Source: Astropecten irregularis (Eukaryota; Echinodermata; Asteroidea; Paxillosida; Astropectinidae). Taken from it: 64,000 nucleotides of DNA. Each line of letters opens with the position of its first letter. Position 1 is the first letter of the stretch. This document shows, one piece after another, positions 25,824 through 40,204 of the stretch. The notes below the pieces were generated by a model that was given only the letters and a program-made list of their open reading frames with translations, was not told the DNA's origin and made no database searches. A program made the position numbers and the translations under genes. The stretch spans positions 13,288,931 to 13,352,930 of the forward strand of contig OZ020255.1 in NCBI GenBank assembly GCA_963971285.1. Direction: 5' to 3'.

Positions 25824-26930
25824 GATCGTGTTCAAAATATAGGATTGGAAAGCGCGCTGTCATATATAATACACATAAAGTGTTGAACGTCATAACATGA
25901 TTTATAAATCATTGCAGATTTCGCTATGCAGGGCGACTTCGGGTTCAAAAATTCATATATATGATCTTGACTGAAAATAAAAAGACACGTGAAATTTTGT
26001 TTTTCCTGAATTTGCCCCAGAAATGAGCAGGCAGATTTCAAAGATCGTGTTCAAAATAAAGAATTAGACTGCGTGCTGTCATATATAATACAAATACAGT
26101 GTAGAACGTCATAACATGATATATAAATCATTGCAGATTTCGCTATGCAGGGCGACTTCAGATTCAAAAATTCAGATATATGATCTACACTGAAAATAAA
26201 AATACACGTGTAATTTTGTTTTTCCTGAATTTGCTCCAGAAATGAGCAGGCAGATTTCAAAGATCGTGTTCAAAATAAAGAATGAGACTGCGCATGCGTG
26301 CTGCCATATAAAATACACATACAGTGTAACCCGGTATTACATGATATGTAAAACATGACAGATTTCGCTATGCAGGCCGTCTTCAGGCTCAAAAATTCAG
26401 ATATATGATCTAGACTGAAAATAAAAAGACACGTGAAATTTTGTTTTCCCTGAGTTTGACCCAGAAATGAGCAGGCAGATTTCAAAGATCGTGTTCAAAA
26501 TATAGGATTGGATAGCGCGCTGTCATATATAATACACATAAAGTGTTGAACGTCATAACATGATTTATAAATCATTGCAGATTTCGCTATGCAGGGCGAC
26601 TTCGGGTTCAAAAATTCAGATATATGATCTTGACTGAAAATAAAAAGACACGTGAAATTTTGTTTTTCCTGAATTTGCCCCAGAAATGAGCATGCAGATT
26701 TCAAAGATCGTGTTCAAAATAAAGAATTAGACTGCGCATGCGTGCTGCCATATAAAATACACATACAGTGTAACCCGGTATTACATGATATGTAAAACAT
26801 TACAGATTTCGCTATGCAGGCCGTCTTCAGGCTCAAAAATTCAGATATATGATCTAGACTGAAAATAAAAAGACACGTGAAATTTTGTTTTCCCTGAGTT
26901 TGACCCAGAAATGAGCAGGCAGATTTCAAA
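25824..26930 (+). repeat. Inter-unit monomers a-b-c-a-c
   Basis: Five monomers between two a2-led units. The c at 26262 has GAATGAGACTG and the a at 26487 has GGATAGCGCGC with GAGCATGCAG. Both markers return at 28695-30020, which shows exchange over about 2 to 3 kb. Confidence 0.83.
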
Positions 26931-28475
26931 GATCGTGTTCAAAATATAGGACTGTAAAGCGCGCTGTCATATATAATACAAATAAAGTGTTGAACGTCAT
27001 AACATGATTTATAAATCATTGCAGATTTCGCTATGCAGGGCGACTTCGGGTTCAAAAATTCAGATATATCATATTGACTGAAAATAAAAAGACACGTGAA
27101 ATTTTGTTTTTCCTGAATTTGCCCCAGAAATGAGCAGGCAGATTTCAAAGATCGTGTTCAAAATAAAGAATTAGACTGCGTGCTGTCATATATAATACAA
27201 ATACAGTGTAGAACGTCATAACATGATATATAAATCATTGCAGATTTCGCTATGCAGGGCGACTTCAGATTCAAAAATTCAGATATATGATCTACACTGA
27301 AAATAAATATACACGTGTAATTTTGTTTTTCCTGAATTTGCTCCAGAAATGAGCAGGCAGATTTCAAAGATCGTGTTCAAAATAAAGAATTAGACTGCGC
27401 ATGCGTGCTGCCATATAAAATACACATACAGTGTAACCCGGTATTACATGATATGTAAAACATGACAGATTTCGCTATGCAGGCCGTCTTCAGGCTCAAA
27501 AATTCAGATATATGATCTAGACTGAAAATAAAAAGACACGTGAAATTTTGTTTTCCCTGAGTTTGACCCAGAAATGAGCAGGCAGATTTCAAAGATCGTG
27601 TTCAAAATATAGGATTGGAAAGCGCGCTGTCATATATAATACACATAAAGTGTTGAACGTCATAACATGATTTATAAATCATTGCAGATTTCGCTATGCA
27701 GGGCGACTTCGGGTTCAAAAATTCAGATATATGATCTTGACTGAAAATAAAAAGACACGTGAAATTTTGTTTTTCCTGAATTTGCCCCAGAAATGAGCAG
27801 GCAGATTTAAGAGATCGTGTTCAAAATAAAGAATTAGACTGCGCATGCGTGCTGCCATATATAATACACATACAGTGTAACCCGGTATTACATGATATGT
27901 AAAACATTACAGATTTCGCTATGCAGGCCGTCTTCAGGCTAAAAAATTCAGACATATGATCTAGACTGAAAATAAAAAGACACGTGCAATTTTGTTTTCC
28001 CTGAGTTTGACCCAGAAATGAGCAGGCAGATTTCAAAGATCGTGTTCAAAATATAGGATTGGAAAGCGCGCTGTCATATATAATACACATAAAGTGTTGA
28101 ACGTCATAACATGATTTATAAATCATTGCAGATTTCGCTATGCAGGGCGACTTCGGGTTCAAAAATTCAGATATATGATATTGACTGAAAATAAAAAGAC
28201 ACGTGAAATTTTGTTTTTCCTGAATTTGCACCAGAAATGAGCAGGCAGATTTCAAAGATCGTGTTCAAAATAAAGAATTAGACTGCGTGCTGTCATATAT
28301 AATACAAATACAGTGTAGAACGTCATAACATGATATGTAAAACATGACAGATTTCGCTATGCAGGCCGTCTTCAGGCTCAAAAATTCAGATATATGATCT
28401 AGACTGAAAATAAAAAGACACGTGAAATTTTGTTTTCCCTGAGTTTGACCCAGAAATGAGCAGGCAGATTTCAAA
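26931..28475 (+). repeat. a2-led HOR, copy 2, contracted to 7 monomers (1545 bp)
   Basis: Order a2-b-c-a-c-a-b/c. The last monomer (28257-28475) is b until CATAACATGATAT and then c (GTAAAACATGACAG, CCGTCTTCAGG, AGACTG). This single hybrid replaces the separate b and c of copy 1, the signature of an unequal exchange that removed about one monomer. Confidence 0.86.
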
Positions 28476-30908
28476 GATCGTGTTCAAAATATAGGATTGG
28501 AAAGCGCGCTGTCATATATAATACACATAAAGTGTTGAACGTCATAACATGATTTATAAATCATTGCAGATTTCGCTATGCAGGGCGACTTCGGGTTCAA
28601 AAATTCAGATATATGATCTTGACTGAAAATAAAAAGACACGTGAAATTTTGTTTTTCCTGAATTTGCCCCAGAAATGAGCAGGCAGATTTAAGAGATCGT
28701 GTTCAAAATATAGGATTGGATAGCGCGCTGTCATATATAATACACATAAAGTGTTGAACGTCATAACATGATTTATAAATCATTGCAGATTTCGCTATGC
28801 AGGGCGACTTCGGGTTCAAAAATTCAGATATATGATCTTGACTGAAAATAAAAAGACACGTGAAATTTTGTTTTTCCTGAATTTGCCCCAGAAATGAGCA
28901 GGCAGATTTAAAAGATCGTGTTCAAAATAAAGAATTAGACTGCGTGCTGTCATATATAATACAAATACAGTGTACAACGTCATAACATGATATATAAATC
29001 ATTGCAGATTTCGCTATGCAGGGCGACTTCAGATTCAAAAATTCAGATATATGATCTACACTGAAAATAAAAATACACGTGTAATTTTGTTTTTCCTGAA
29101 TTTGCCCCAGAAATGAGCAGGCAGATTTCAAAGATCGTGTTCAAAATAAAGAATGAGACTGCGCATGCGTGCTGCCATATAAAATACACATACAGTGTAA
29201 CCCGGTATTACATGATATGTAAAACATGACAGATTTCGCTATGCAGGCCGTCTTCAGGCTCAAAAATTCAGATATATGATCTAGACTGAAAATAAAAAGA
29301 CACGTGAAATTTTGTTTTCCCTGAGTTTGACCCAGAAATGAGCAGGCAGATTTCAATGATCGTGTTCAAAATATAGGATTGGATAGCGCGCTGTCATATA
29401 TAATACACATAAAGTGTTGAACGTCATAACATGATTTATAAATCATTGCAGATTTCGCTATGCAGGGCGACTTCGGGTTCAAAAATTCAGATATATGATC
29501 TTGACTGAAAATAAAAAGACACGTGAAATTTTGTTTTTCCTGAATTTGCCCCAGAAATGAGCAGGCAGATTTAAAAGATCGTGTTCAAAATAAAGAATTA
29601 GACTGCGTGCTGTCATATATAATACAAATACAGTGTACAACGTCATAACATGATATATAAATCATTGCAGATTTCGCTATGCAGGGCGACTTCAGATTCA
29701 AAAATTCAGATATATGATCTACACTGAAAATAAAAATACACGTGTAATTTTGTTTTTCCTGAATTTGCCCCAGAAATGAGCAGGCAGATTTCAAAGATCG
29801 TGTTCAAAATAAAGAATTAGACTGCGCATGCGTGTTGCCATATAAAATACACATACAGTGTAACCCGGTATTACATGATATGTAAAACATGACAGATTTC
29901 GCTATGCAGGCCGTCTTCAGGCTCAAAAATTCAGATATATGATCTAGACTGAAAATAAAAAGACACGTGAAATTTTGTTTTCCCTGAGTTTGACCCAGAA
30001 ATGAGCAGGCAGATTTCAAAGATCGTGTTCAAAATATAGGATTGGAAAGCGCGCTGTCATATATAATACACATAAAGTGTTGAACGTCATAACTTGATTT
30101 ATAAATCATTGCAGATTTCGCTATGCAGGGCGACTTCGGGTTCAAAAATTCAGATATATGATCTTGACTGAAAATAAAAAGACACGTGAAATTTTGTTTT
30201 TCCTGAATTAGCCTCAGAAATGAGCAGGCAGATTTCAAAGATCGTGTTCAAAATAAAGAATTAGACTGCGCATGCGTGCTGCCATATATAATACATATAC
30301 AGTGTAACCCGGTATTACATGATATGTAAAACATTACAGATTTCGCTATGCAGGCCGTCTTCAGGCTCAAAAATTCAGATATATGATATTGACTGAAAAT
30401 AAAAAGACACGTGAAATTTTGTTTTTCCTGAATTTGCCCCAGAAATGAGCAGGCAGATTTCAAAGATCGTGTTCAAAATAAAGAATTAGACTGCGTGCTG
30501 TCATATATAATGCAAATACAGTGTACAAAGTCATAACATGATATATAAATCATTGCAGATTTCGCTATGCAGGGCGACTTCAGATTCAAAAATTCAGATA
30601 TATGATCTACACTGAAAATAAAAATACACGTGTAATTTTGTTTTTCTTGAGTTTGCCCCAGAAATGAGCATGCAGATTTCAAAGATCGTGTTCAAAATAA
30701 AGAATTAGACTGCGCATGCGTGCTGCCATATAAAATACACATACAGTGTAACCCGGTATTACATGATATGTAAAACATTACAGATTTCGCTATGCAGGCC
30801 GTCTTCAGGCTCAAAAATTCAGATATATGATCTAGACTGAAAATAAAAAGACACGTGAAATTTTGTTTTCCCTGAGTTTGTCCCAGAAATGAGCAGGCAG
30901 ATTTCAAA
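28476..30908 (+). repeat. Local trimer duplication and hybrids between a2 units
   Basis: After an a at 28476, the trimer a-b-c is repeated at 28695-29357 and 29358-30020 (663 bp each) with shared GGATAGCGCGC in a and TGTACAACG in b. Then a (30021, CATAACTTGATTT, AATTAGCCTCAG), a c/a hybrid (30240-30464, switching within ATATATGAT before ATTGACTG), b with TAATGCAAATAC, and c. Confidence 0.84.
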
Positions 30909-31127
30909 GATCGTGTTCAAAATATAGGACTGTAAAGCGCGCTGTCATATATAATACAAATAAAGTGTTGAACGTCATAACATGATTTATAAATCATTGC
31001 AGATTTCGCTATGCAGGGCGACTTCGGGTTCAAAAATTCAGATATATCATATTGACTGAAAATAAAAAGACACGTGAAATTTTGTTTTTCCTGAATTTGC
31101 CCCAGAAATGAGCAGGCAGATTTCAAA
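30909..31127 (+). repeat. Representative a2 subtype monomer
   Basis: The a2 subtype differs from a by GGACTGTAAAGCGCG in place of GGATTGGAAAGCGCG, by ACAAATAAAGTG in place of ACACATAAAGTG, and usually by ATATCATATTGACTG. It starts at 24054, 26931, 30909, 32679, 36225, 37551 (head only) and 38658. It serves as the first monomer of the 8-mer repeat in the 24-38 kb domain. A related form with GGACTGGAAAG and ACAAATAAAG appears once more at 63374. Confidence 0.85.
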
Positions 31128-34100
31128 GATCGTGTTCAAAATAAAGAATTAGACTGCGTGCTGTCATATATAATACAAATACAGTGTAGAACGTCATAAC
31201 ATGATATATAAATCATTGCAGATTTCGCTATGCAGGGCGACTTCAGATTCAAAAATTCAGATATATGATCTACACTGAAAATAAATATACACGTGTAATT
31301 TTGTTTTTCCTGAATTTGCTCCAGAAATGAGCAGGCAGATTTCAAAGATCGTGTTCAAAATAAAGAATTAGACTGCGCATGCGTGCTGCCATATAAAATA
31401 CACATACAGTGTAACCCGGTATTACATGATATGTAAAACATGACAGATTTCGCTATGCAGGCCGTCTTCAGGCTCAAAAATTCAGATATATGATCTAGAC
31501 TGAAAATAAAAAGACACGTGAAATTTTGTTTTCCCTGAGTTTGACCCAGAAATGAGCAGGCAGATTTCAAAGATCGTGTTCAAAATATAGGATTGGAAAG
31601 CGCGCTGTCATATATAATACACATAAAGTGTTGAACGTCATAACATGATTTATAAATCATTGCAGATTTCGCTATGCAGGGCGACTTCGGGTTCAAAAAT
31701 TCAGATATATGATCTTGACTGAAAATAAAAAGACACGTGAAATTTTGTTTTTCCTGAATTTGCCCCAGAAATGAGCAGGCAGATTTAAGAGATCGTGTTC
31801 AAAATAAAGAATTAGACTGCGCATGCGTGCTGCCATATATAATACACATACAGTGTAACCCGGTATTACATGATATGTAAAACATTACAGATTTCGCTAT
31901 GCAGGCCGTCTTCAGGCTCAAAAATTCAGACATATGATCTAGACTGAAAATAAAAAGACACGTGCAATTTTGTTTTCCCTGAGTTTGACCCAGAAATGAG
32001 CAGGCAGATTTCAAAGATCGTGTTCAAAATATAGGATTGGAAAGCGCGCTGTCATATATAATACACATAAAGTGTTGAACGTCATAACATGATTTATAAA
32101 TCATTGCAGATTTCGCTATGCAGGGCGACTTCGGGTTCAAAAATTCAGATATATGATATTGACTGAAAATAAAAAGACACGTGAAATTTTGTTTTTCCTG
32201 AATTTGCCCCAGAAATGAGCAGGCAGATTTCAAAGATCGTGTTCAAAATAAAGAATTAGACTGCGTGCTGTCATATATAATGCAAATACAGTGTACAACG
32301 TCATAACATGATATATAAATCATTGCAGATTTCGCTATGCAGGGCGACTTCAGATTCAAAAATTCAGATATATGATCTACACTGAAAATAAAAATACACG
32401 TGTAATTTTGTTTTTCCTGAGTTTGCCCCAGAAATGAGCATGCAGATTTCAAAGATCGTGTTCAAAATAAAGAATTAGACTGCGCATGCGTGCTGCCATA
32501 TAAAATACACATACAGTGTAACCCGGTATTACATGATATGTAAAACATTACAGATTTCGCTATGCAGGCCGTCTTCAGGCTCAAAAATTCAGATATATGA
32601 TCTAGACTGAAAATAAAAAGACACGTGAAATTTTGTTTTCCCTGAGTTTGACCCAGAAATGAGCAGGCAGATTTCAAAGATCGTGTTCAAAATATAGGAC
32701 TGTAAAGCGCGCTGTCATATATAATACAAATAAAGTGTTGAACGTCATAACATGATTTATAAATCATTGCAGATTTCGCTATGCAGGGCGACTTCGGGTT
32801 CAAAAATTCAGATATATCATATTGACTGAAAATAAAAAGACACGTGAAATTTTGTTTTTCCTGAATTTGCCCCAGAAATGAGCAGGCAGATTTCAAAGAT
32901 CGTGTTCAAAATAAAGAATTAGACTGCGTGCTGTCATATATAATACAAATACAGTGTAGAACGTCATAACATGATATATAAATCATTGCAGATTTCGCTA
33001 TGCAGGGCGACTTCAGATTCAAAAATTCAGATATATGATCTACACTGAAAATAAATATACACGTGTAATTTTGTTTTTCCTGAATTTGCTCCAGAAATGA
33101 GCAGGCAGATTTCAAAGATCGTGTTCAAAATAAAGAATTAGACTGCGCATGCGTGCTGCCATATAAAATACACATACAGTGTAACCCGGTATTACATGAT
33201 ATGTAAAACATGACAGATTTCGCTATGCAGGCCGTCTTCAGGCTCAAAAATTCAGATATATGATCTAGACTGAAAATAAAAAGACACGTGAAATTTTGTT
33301 TTCCCTGAGTTTGACCCAGAAATGAGCAGGCAGATTTCAAAGATCGTGTTCAAAATATAGGATTGGAAAGCGCGCTGTCATATATAATACACATAAAGTG
33401 TTGAACGTCATAACATGATTTATAAATCATTGCAGATTTCGCTATGCAGGGCGACTTCGGGTTCAAAAATTCAGATATATGATCTTGACTGAAAATAAAA
33501 AGACACGTGAAATTTTGTTTTTCCTGAATTTGCCCCAGAAATGAGCAGGCAGATTTAAGAGATCGTGTTCAAAATAAAGAATTAGACTGCGCATGCGTGC
33601 TGCCATATAAAATACACATACAGTGTAACCCGGTATTACATGATATGTAAAACATGACAGATTTCGCTATGCAGGCCGTCTTCAGGCTCAAAAATTCAGA
33701 TATATGATCTAGACTGAAAATAAAAAGACACGTGAAATTTTGTTTTCCCTGAGTTTGACCCAGAAATGAGCAGGCAGATTTCAAAGATCGTGTTCAAAAT
33801 ATAGGATTGGAAAGCGCGCTGTCATATATAATACACATAAAGTGTTGAACGTCATAACATGATTTATAAATCATTGCAGATTTCGCTATGCAGGGCGACT
33901 TCGGGTTCAAAAATTCAGATATATGATCTTGACTGAAAATAAAAAGACACGTGAAATTTTGTTTTTCCTGAATTTGCCCCAGAAATGAGCAGGCAGATTT
34001 AAGAGATCGTGTTCAAAATAAAGAATTAGACTGCGCATGCGTGCTGCCATATATAATACACATACAGTGTAACCCGGTATTACATGATATGTAAAACATT

Positions 34101-34892
34101 ACAGATTTCGCTATGCAGGCCGTCTTCAGGCTCAAAAATTCAGACATATGATCTAGACTGAAAATAAAAAGACACGTGCAATTTTGTTTTCCCTGAGTTT
34201 GACCCAGAAATGAGCAGGCAGATTTCAAAGATCGTGTTTAAAATATAGGATTGGAAAGCGCGCTGTCATATATAATACACATAAAGTGTTGAACGTCATA
34301 ACATGATTTATAAATCATTGCAGATTTCGCTATGCAGGGCGACTTCGGGTTCAAAAATTCAGATATATGATATTGACTGAAAATAAAAAGACACGTGAAA
34401 TTTTGTTTTTCCTGAATTTGCCCCAGAAATGAGCAGGCAGATTTCAAAGATCGTGTTCAAAATAAAGAATTAGACTGCGTGCTGTCATATATAATACAAA
34501 TACAGTGTACAACGTCTTAACATGATATATAAATCATTGCAGATTTCGCTATGCAGGGCGACTTCAGATTCAAAAATTCAGATATATGATCTACACTGAA
34601 AATAAAAATACACGTGTAATTTTGTTTTTCCTGAATTTGCTCCAGAAATGAGCAGGCAGATTTCAAAGATCGTGTTCAAAATAAAGAATTAGACTGCGCA
34701 TGCGTGTTGCCATATAAAATACCCATACAGTGTAACCCGGTATTACATGATATGTAAAACATGACAGATTTCGCTATGCAGGCCGTCTTCAGGCTCAAAA
34801 ATTCAGATATATGATCTAGACTGAAAATAAAAAGACACGTGAAATTTTGTTTTCCCTGAGTTTGACCCAGAAATGAGCAGTCAGATTTCAAA
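30909..34892 (+). repeat. a2-led 8-mer HOR, copies 3 (1770 bp) and 4 (2214 bp)
   Basis: Copy 3 at 30909-32678 and copy 4 at 32679-34892 follow a2-b-c-a-c-a-b-c. Copy 4 is longer by 444 bp, exactly one c plus one a monomer (219 + 225): the order reads a2-b-c-a-[c-a]-c-a-b-c, and the extra c at 33561 carries the CATGACAG marker of the preceding c, so the pair was duplicated in place. The b at 32235 has TAATGCAAATAC and GAGCATGCAG; the b at 34449 has GTCTTAACATG instead. Confidence 0.88.
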
Positions 34893-36224
34893 GATCGTGT
34901 TCAAAATATAGGATTGGAAAGCGCGCTGTCATATATAATACACATAAAGTGTTGAACGTCATAACATGATTTATAAATCATTGCAGATTTCGCTATGCAG
35001 GGCGACTTCCGGTTCAAAAATTCAGATATATGATCTTGACTGAAAATAAAAAGACACGTGAAATTTTGTTTTTCCTGAATTTGCCCCAGAAATGAGCAGG
35101 CAGATTTAAAAGATCGTGTTCAAAATAAAGAATTAGACTGCGTGCTGTCATATATAATGCAAATACAGTGTACAACGTCATAACATGATATATAAATCAT
35201 TGCAGATTTCGCTATGCAGGGCGACTTCAGATTCAAAAATTCAGATATATGATCTACACTGAAAATAAAAATACACGTGTAATTTTGTTTTTCCTGAGTT
35301 TGCCCCAGAAATGAGCATGCAGATTTCAAAGATCGTGTTCAAAATAAAGAATTAGACTGCGCATGCGTGCTGCCATATAAAATACACATACAGTGTAACC
35401 CGGTATTACATGATATGTAAAACATTACAGATTTCGCTATGCAGGCCGTCTTCAGGCTCAAAAATTCAGATATATGATCTAGACTGAAAATAAAAAGACA
35501 CGTGAAATTTTGTTTTCCCTGAGTTTGACCCAGAAATGAGCAGGCAGATTTCAAAGATCGTGTTCAAAATATAGGATTGGAAAGCGCGCTGTCATATATA
35601 ATACACATAAAGTGTTGAACGTCATAACATGATTTATAAATCATTGCAGATTTCGCTATGCAGGGCGACTTCGGGTTCAAAAATTCAGATATATGATCTT
35701 GACTGAAAATAAAAAGACACGTGAAATTTTGTTTTTCCTGAATTTGCCCCAGAAATGAGCAGGCAGATTTAAGAGATCGTGTTCAAAATAAAGAATTAGA
35801 CTGCGCATGCGTGCTTCCATATATAATACATATACAGTGTAACCCGGTATTACATGATATGTAAAACATTACAGATTTCGCTATGCAGGCCGTCTTCAGG
35901 CTCAAAAATTCAGATATATGATCTAGACTGAAAATAAAAAGACACGTGCAATTTTGTTTTCCCTGAGTTTGACCCAGAAATGAGCATGCAGATTTCAAAG
36001 ATCGTGTTCAAAATAAAGAATTAGACTGCGCATGCGTGCTGCCATATAAAATACACATACAGTGTAACCCGGTATTACATTATATGTAAAACATTACAGA
36101 TTTCGCTATGCAGGCCGTCTTCAGGCTCAAAAATTCAGATATATGATCTAGACTGAAAATAAAAAGACACGTGAAATTTTGTTTTCCCTGAGTTTGACCC
36201 AGAAATGAGCAGGCAGATTTCAAA
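34893..36224 (+). repeat. Inter-unit monomers a-b-c-a-c-c*
   Basis: Two c-type monomers stand next to each other (35775 and 36000), the second with CATTATATG, the earliest copy of the c* variant that later becomes regular in the 43-51 kb domain. The first has GTGCTTCCATAT and GAGCATGCAG as private or shared markers. c-c adjacency is unusual in this array. Confidence 0.83.
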
Positions 36225-38657
36225 GATCGTGTTCAAAATATAGGACTGTAAAGCGCGCTGTCATATATAATACAAATAAAGTGTTGAACGTCATAACATG
36301 ATTTATAAATCATTGCAGATTTCGCTATGCAGGGCGACTTCGGGTTCAAAAATTCAGATATATGATCTTGACTGAAAATAAAAAGACACGTGAAATTTTG
36401 TTTTTCCTGAATTTGCCCCAGAAATGAGCAGGCAGATTTCAAAGATCGTGTTCAAAATAAAGAATTAGACTGCGTGCTGTCGTATATAATACAAATACAG
36501 TGTAGAACGTCATAACATGATATATAAATCATTGCAGATTTCGCTATGCAGGGTGACTTCAGATTCAAAAATTCAGATATATGATCTACACTGAAAATAA
36601 ATATAAACGTGTAATTTTGTTTTTCCTGAATTTGCTCCAGAAATGAGCAGGCAGATTTCAAAGATCGTGTTCAAAATAAAGAATTAGACTGCGCATGCGT
36701 GCTGCCATATAAAATACACATACAGTGTAACCCGGTATTACATGATATGTAAAACATTACAGATTTCGCTATGCAGGCCGTCTTCAGGCTCAAAAATTCA
36801 GATATATGATCTAGACTGAAAATAAAAAGACACGTGAAATTTTGTTTTCCCTGAGTTTGACCCAGAAATGAGCAGGCAGATTTCAAAGATCGTGTTCAAA
36901 ATATAGGATTGGAAAGCGCGCTGTCATATATAATACACATAAAGTGTTGAACGTCATAACATGATTTATAAATCATTGCAGATTTCGCTATGCAGGGCGA
37001 CTTCGGGTTCAAAAATTCAGATATATGATCTTGACTGAAAATAAAAAGACACGTGAAATTTTGTTTTTCCTGAATTTGCCCCAGAAATGAGCAGGCAGAT
37101 TTAAGAGATCGTGTTCAAAATAAAGAATTAGACTGCGCATGCGTGCTGCCATATATAATACACATACAGTGTAACCCGGTATTACATGATATGTAAAACA
37201 TTACAGATTTCGCTATGCAGGCCGTCTTCAGGCTCAAAAATTCAGATATATGATCTAGACTGAAAATAAAAAGACACGTGCAATTTTGTTTTCCCTGAGT
37301 TTGACCCAGAAATGAGCAGGCAGATTTCAAAGATCGTGTTCAAAATATAGGATTGGAAAGCGCGCTGTCATATATAATACACATAAAGTGTTGAACGTCA
37401 TAACATGATTTATAAATCATTGCAGATTTCGCTATGCAGGGCGACTTCGGGTTCAAAAATTCAGATATATGATCTAGACTGAAAATAAAAAGACACGTGA
37501 AATTTTGTTTTCCCTGAGTTTGACCCAGAAATGAGCAGGCAGATTTCAAAGATCGTGTTCAAAATATAGGACTGTAAAGCGCGCTGTCATATATAATACA
37601 AATAAAGTGTTGAACGTCATAACATGATATATAAATCATTGCAGATTTCGCTATGCAGGGCGACTTCAGATTCAAAAATTCAGATATATGATCTACACTG
37701 AAAATAAAAATACACGTGTAATTTTGTTTTTCCTGAATTTGCTCCAGAAATGAGCAGGCAGATTTCAAAGATCGTGTTCAAAATAAAGAATTAGACTGCG
37801 CATGCGTGTTGCCATATAAAATACACATACAGTGTAACCCGGTATTACATGATATGTAAAACATGACAGATTTCGCTATGCAGGCCGTCTTCAGGCTCAA
37901 AAATTCAGATATATGATCTAGACTGAAAATAAAAAGACACGTGAAATTTTGTTTTCCCTGAGTTTGACCCAGAAATGAGCAGGCAGATTTCAAAGATCGT
38001 GTTCAAAATATAGGATTGGAAAGCGCGCTGTCATATATAATACACATAAAGTGTTGAACGTCATAACATGATTTATAAATCATTGCAGATTTCGCTATGC
38101 AGGGCGACTTCGGGTTGAAAAATTCAGATATATGATCTTGACTGAAAATAAAAAGACACGTGAAATTTTGTTTTTCCTGAATTTGCCCCAGAAATGAGCA
38201 GGCAGATTTAAAAGATCGTGTTCAAAATAAAGAATTAGACTGCGTGCTGTCATATATAATGCAAATACAGTGTACAACGTCATAACATGATATATAAATC
38301 ATTGCAGATTTCGCTATGCAGGGCGACTTCAGATTCAAAAATTCAGATATATGATCTACACTGAAAATAAAAATACACGTGTAATTTTGTTTTTCCTGAG
38401 TTTGCCCCAGAAATGAGTATGCAGATTTCAAAGATCGTGTTCAAAATAAAGAATTAGACTGCGCATGCGTGCTGCCATATAAAATACACATACAGTGTAA
38501 CCCGGTATTACATGATATGTAAAACATTACAGATTTCGCTATGCAGGCCGTCTTCAGGCTCAAAAATTCAGATATATGATCTAGACTGAAAATAAAAAGA
38601 CACGTGAAATTTTGTTTTCCCTGAGTTTGACCCAGAAATGAGCAGGCAGATTTCAAA
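36225..38657 (+). repeat. a2-led 8-mer HOR, copy 5 (1770 bp), plus an a-b-c trimer
   Basis: 36225-37994 follows a2-b-c-a-c-a/c-a2/b-c. Two neighbouring hybrids lie at 37332-37550 (a head, c tail from TGATCTAGACTG) and 37551-37769 (a2 head, b from CATGATATATAAATC). 37995-38657 is a, b (TAATGCAAATAC, GAGTATGCAG) and c. The b at 36444 has private changes GTCGTATATAAT and ATAAACGTGTAAT. Confidence 0.85.
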
Positions 38658-40204
38658 GATCGTGTTCAAAATATAGGACTGTAAAGCGCGCTGTCATATA
38701 TAATACAAATAAAGTGTTGAACGTCATAACATGATTTATAAATAATTGCAGATTTCGCTATGCAGGGCGACTTCGGGTTCAAATATTCAGATATTATGAT
38801 CTTGACTGAAAATAAAAAGACACGTGAAATTTTGTTTTTCCTGAATTTGCCCCAGAAATGAGCAGGCAGATTTCAAAGATCGTGTTCAAAATAAAGAATT
38901 AGACTGCGCATGCGAGCAGCCATATATAATACACATATAGTGTAACCCGGTATTACATGATATGTAAAACATTACAGATTTCGCTATGCAGGCCGTCTTC
39001 AGGCTCAAAAATTCAGATATATGATCTAGACTGAAAATAAAAAGACACGTGAAATTTTGTTTTCCCTGAGTTTGACCCAGAAATGAGCAGGCAGATTTCA
39101 AAGATCGTGTTCAAAATATAGGATTGGAAAGCGCGCTGTCATATATAATACACATAAAGTGTTGAACGTCATAACATGATTTATAAATCATTGCAGATTT
39201 CGCTATGCAGGGCGACTTCGGGTTCAAAAATTCAGATATATGATCTTGACTGAAAATAAAAAGACACTTGAAATTTTGTTTTTCCTGAATTTGCCCCAGA
39301 AATGAGCAGGCAGATTTCAAAGATCGTGTTCAAAATAAAGAATTAGACTGCGTGCTGTCATATATAATACAAATACAGTGTAGAACGTCATAACATGATT
39401 AATAAATCATTGCAGATTTCGCTATGCAGGGCGACTTCAGATTCAAAAATTCAGATATTATGATCTTGACTGAAAATAAAAAGACACGTGAAATTTTGTT
39501 TTTCCTGAATTTGCCCCAGAAATGAGCAGGCAGATTTCAAAGATCGTGTTCAAAATAAAGAATTAGACTGCGCATGCGAGCAGCCATATATAATACACAT
39601 ATAGTGTAACCCGGTATTACATGATATGTAAAACATTACAGATTTCGCTATGCAGGCCGTCTTCAGGCTCAAAAATTCAGATATATGATCTAGACTGAAA
39701 ATAAAAAGACACGTGAAATTTTGTTTTCCCTGAGTTTGACCCAGAAATGAGCAGGCAGATTTCAAAGATCGTGTTCAAAATATAGGATTGGAAAGCGCGC
39801 TGTCATATATAATACACATAAAGTGTTGAACGTCATAACATGATTTATAAATCATTGCAGATTTCGCTATGCAGGGCGACTTCGGGTTCAAAAATTCAGA
39901 TATATGATCTTGACTGAAAATAAAAAGACACGTGAAATTTTGTTTTTCCTGAATTTGCCCCAGAAATGAGCAGGCAGATTTCAAAGATCGTGTTCAAAAT
40001 AAAGAATTAGACTGCGTGCTGTCATATATAATACAAATACAGTGTAGAACGTCATAACATGATATATAAATCATTGCAGATTTCGCTATGCAGGGCGACT
40101 TCAGATTCAAAAATTCAGATATATGATCTACACTGAAAATAAAAATACACGTGTAATTTTGTTTTTCCTGAATTTGCTCCAGAAATGAGCAGGCAGATTT
40201 CAAA
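38658..40204 (+). repeat. Trimer region with duplicated c-a-b (664 and 663 bp)
   Basis: After a2 at 38658, c-a-b appears at 38878-39541 and 39542-40204. Both c monomers share the private CATGCGAGCAGCC and CACATATAGTG. One-base insertions (AGATATTATGATC) occur in the monomers at 38658 and 39322, both at the same site, so one is a copied tail of the other. Confidence 0.87.
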
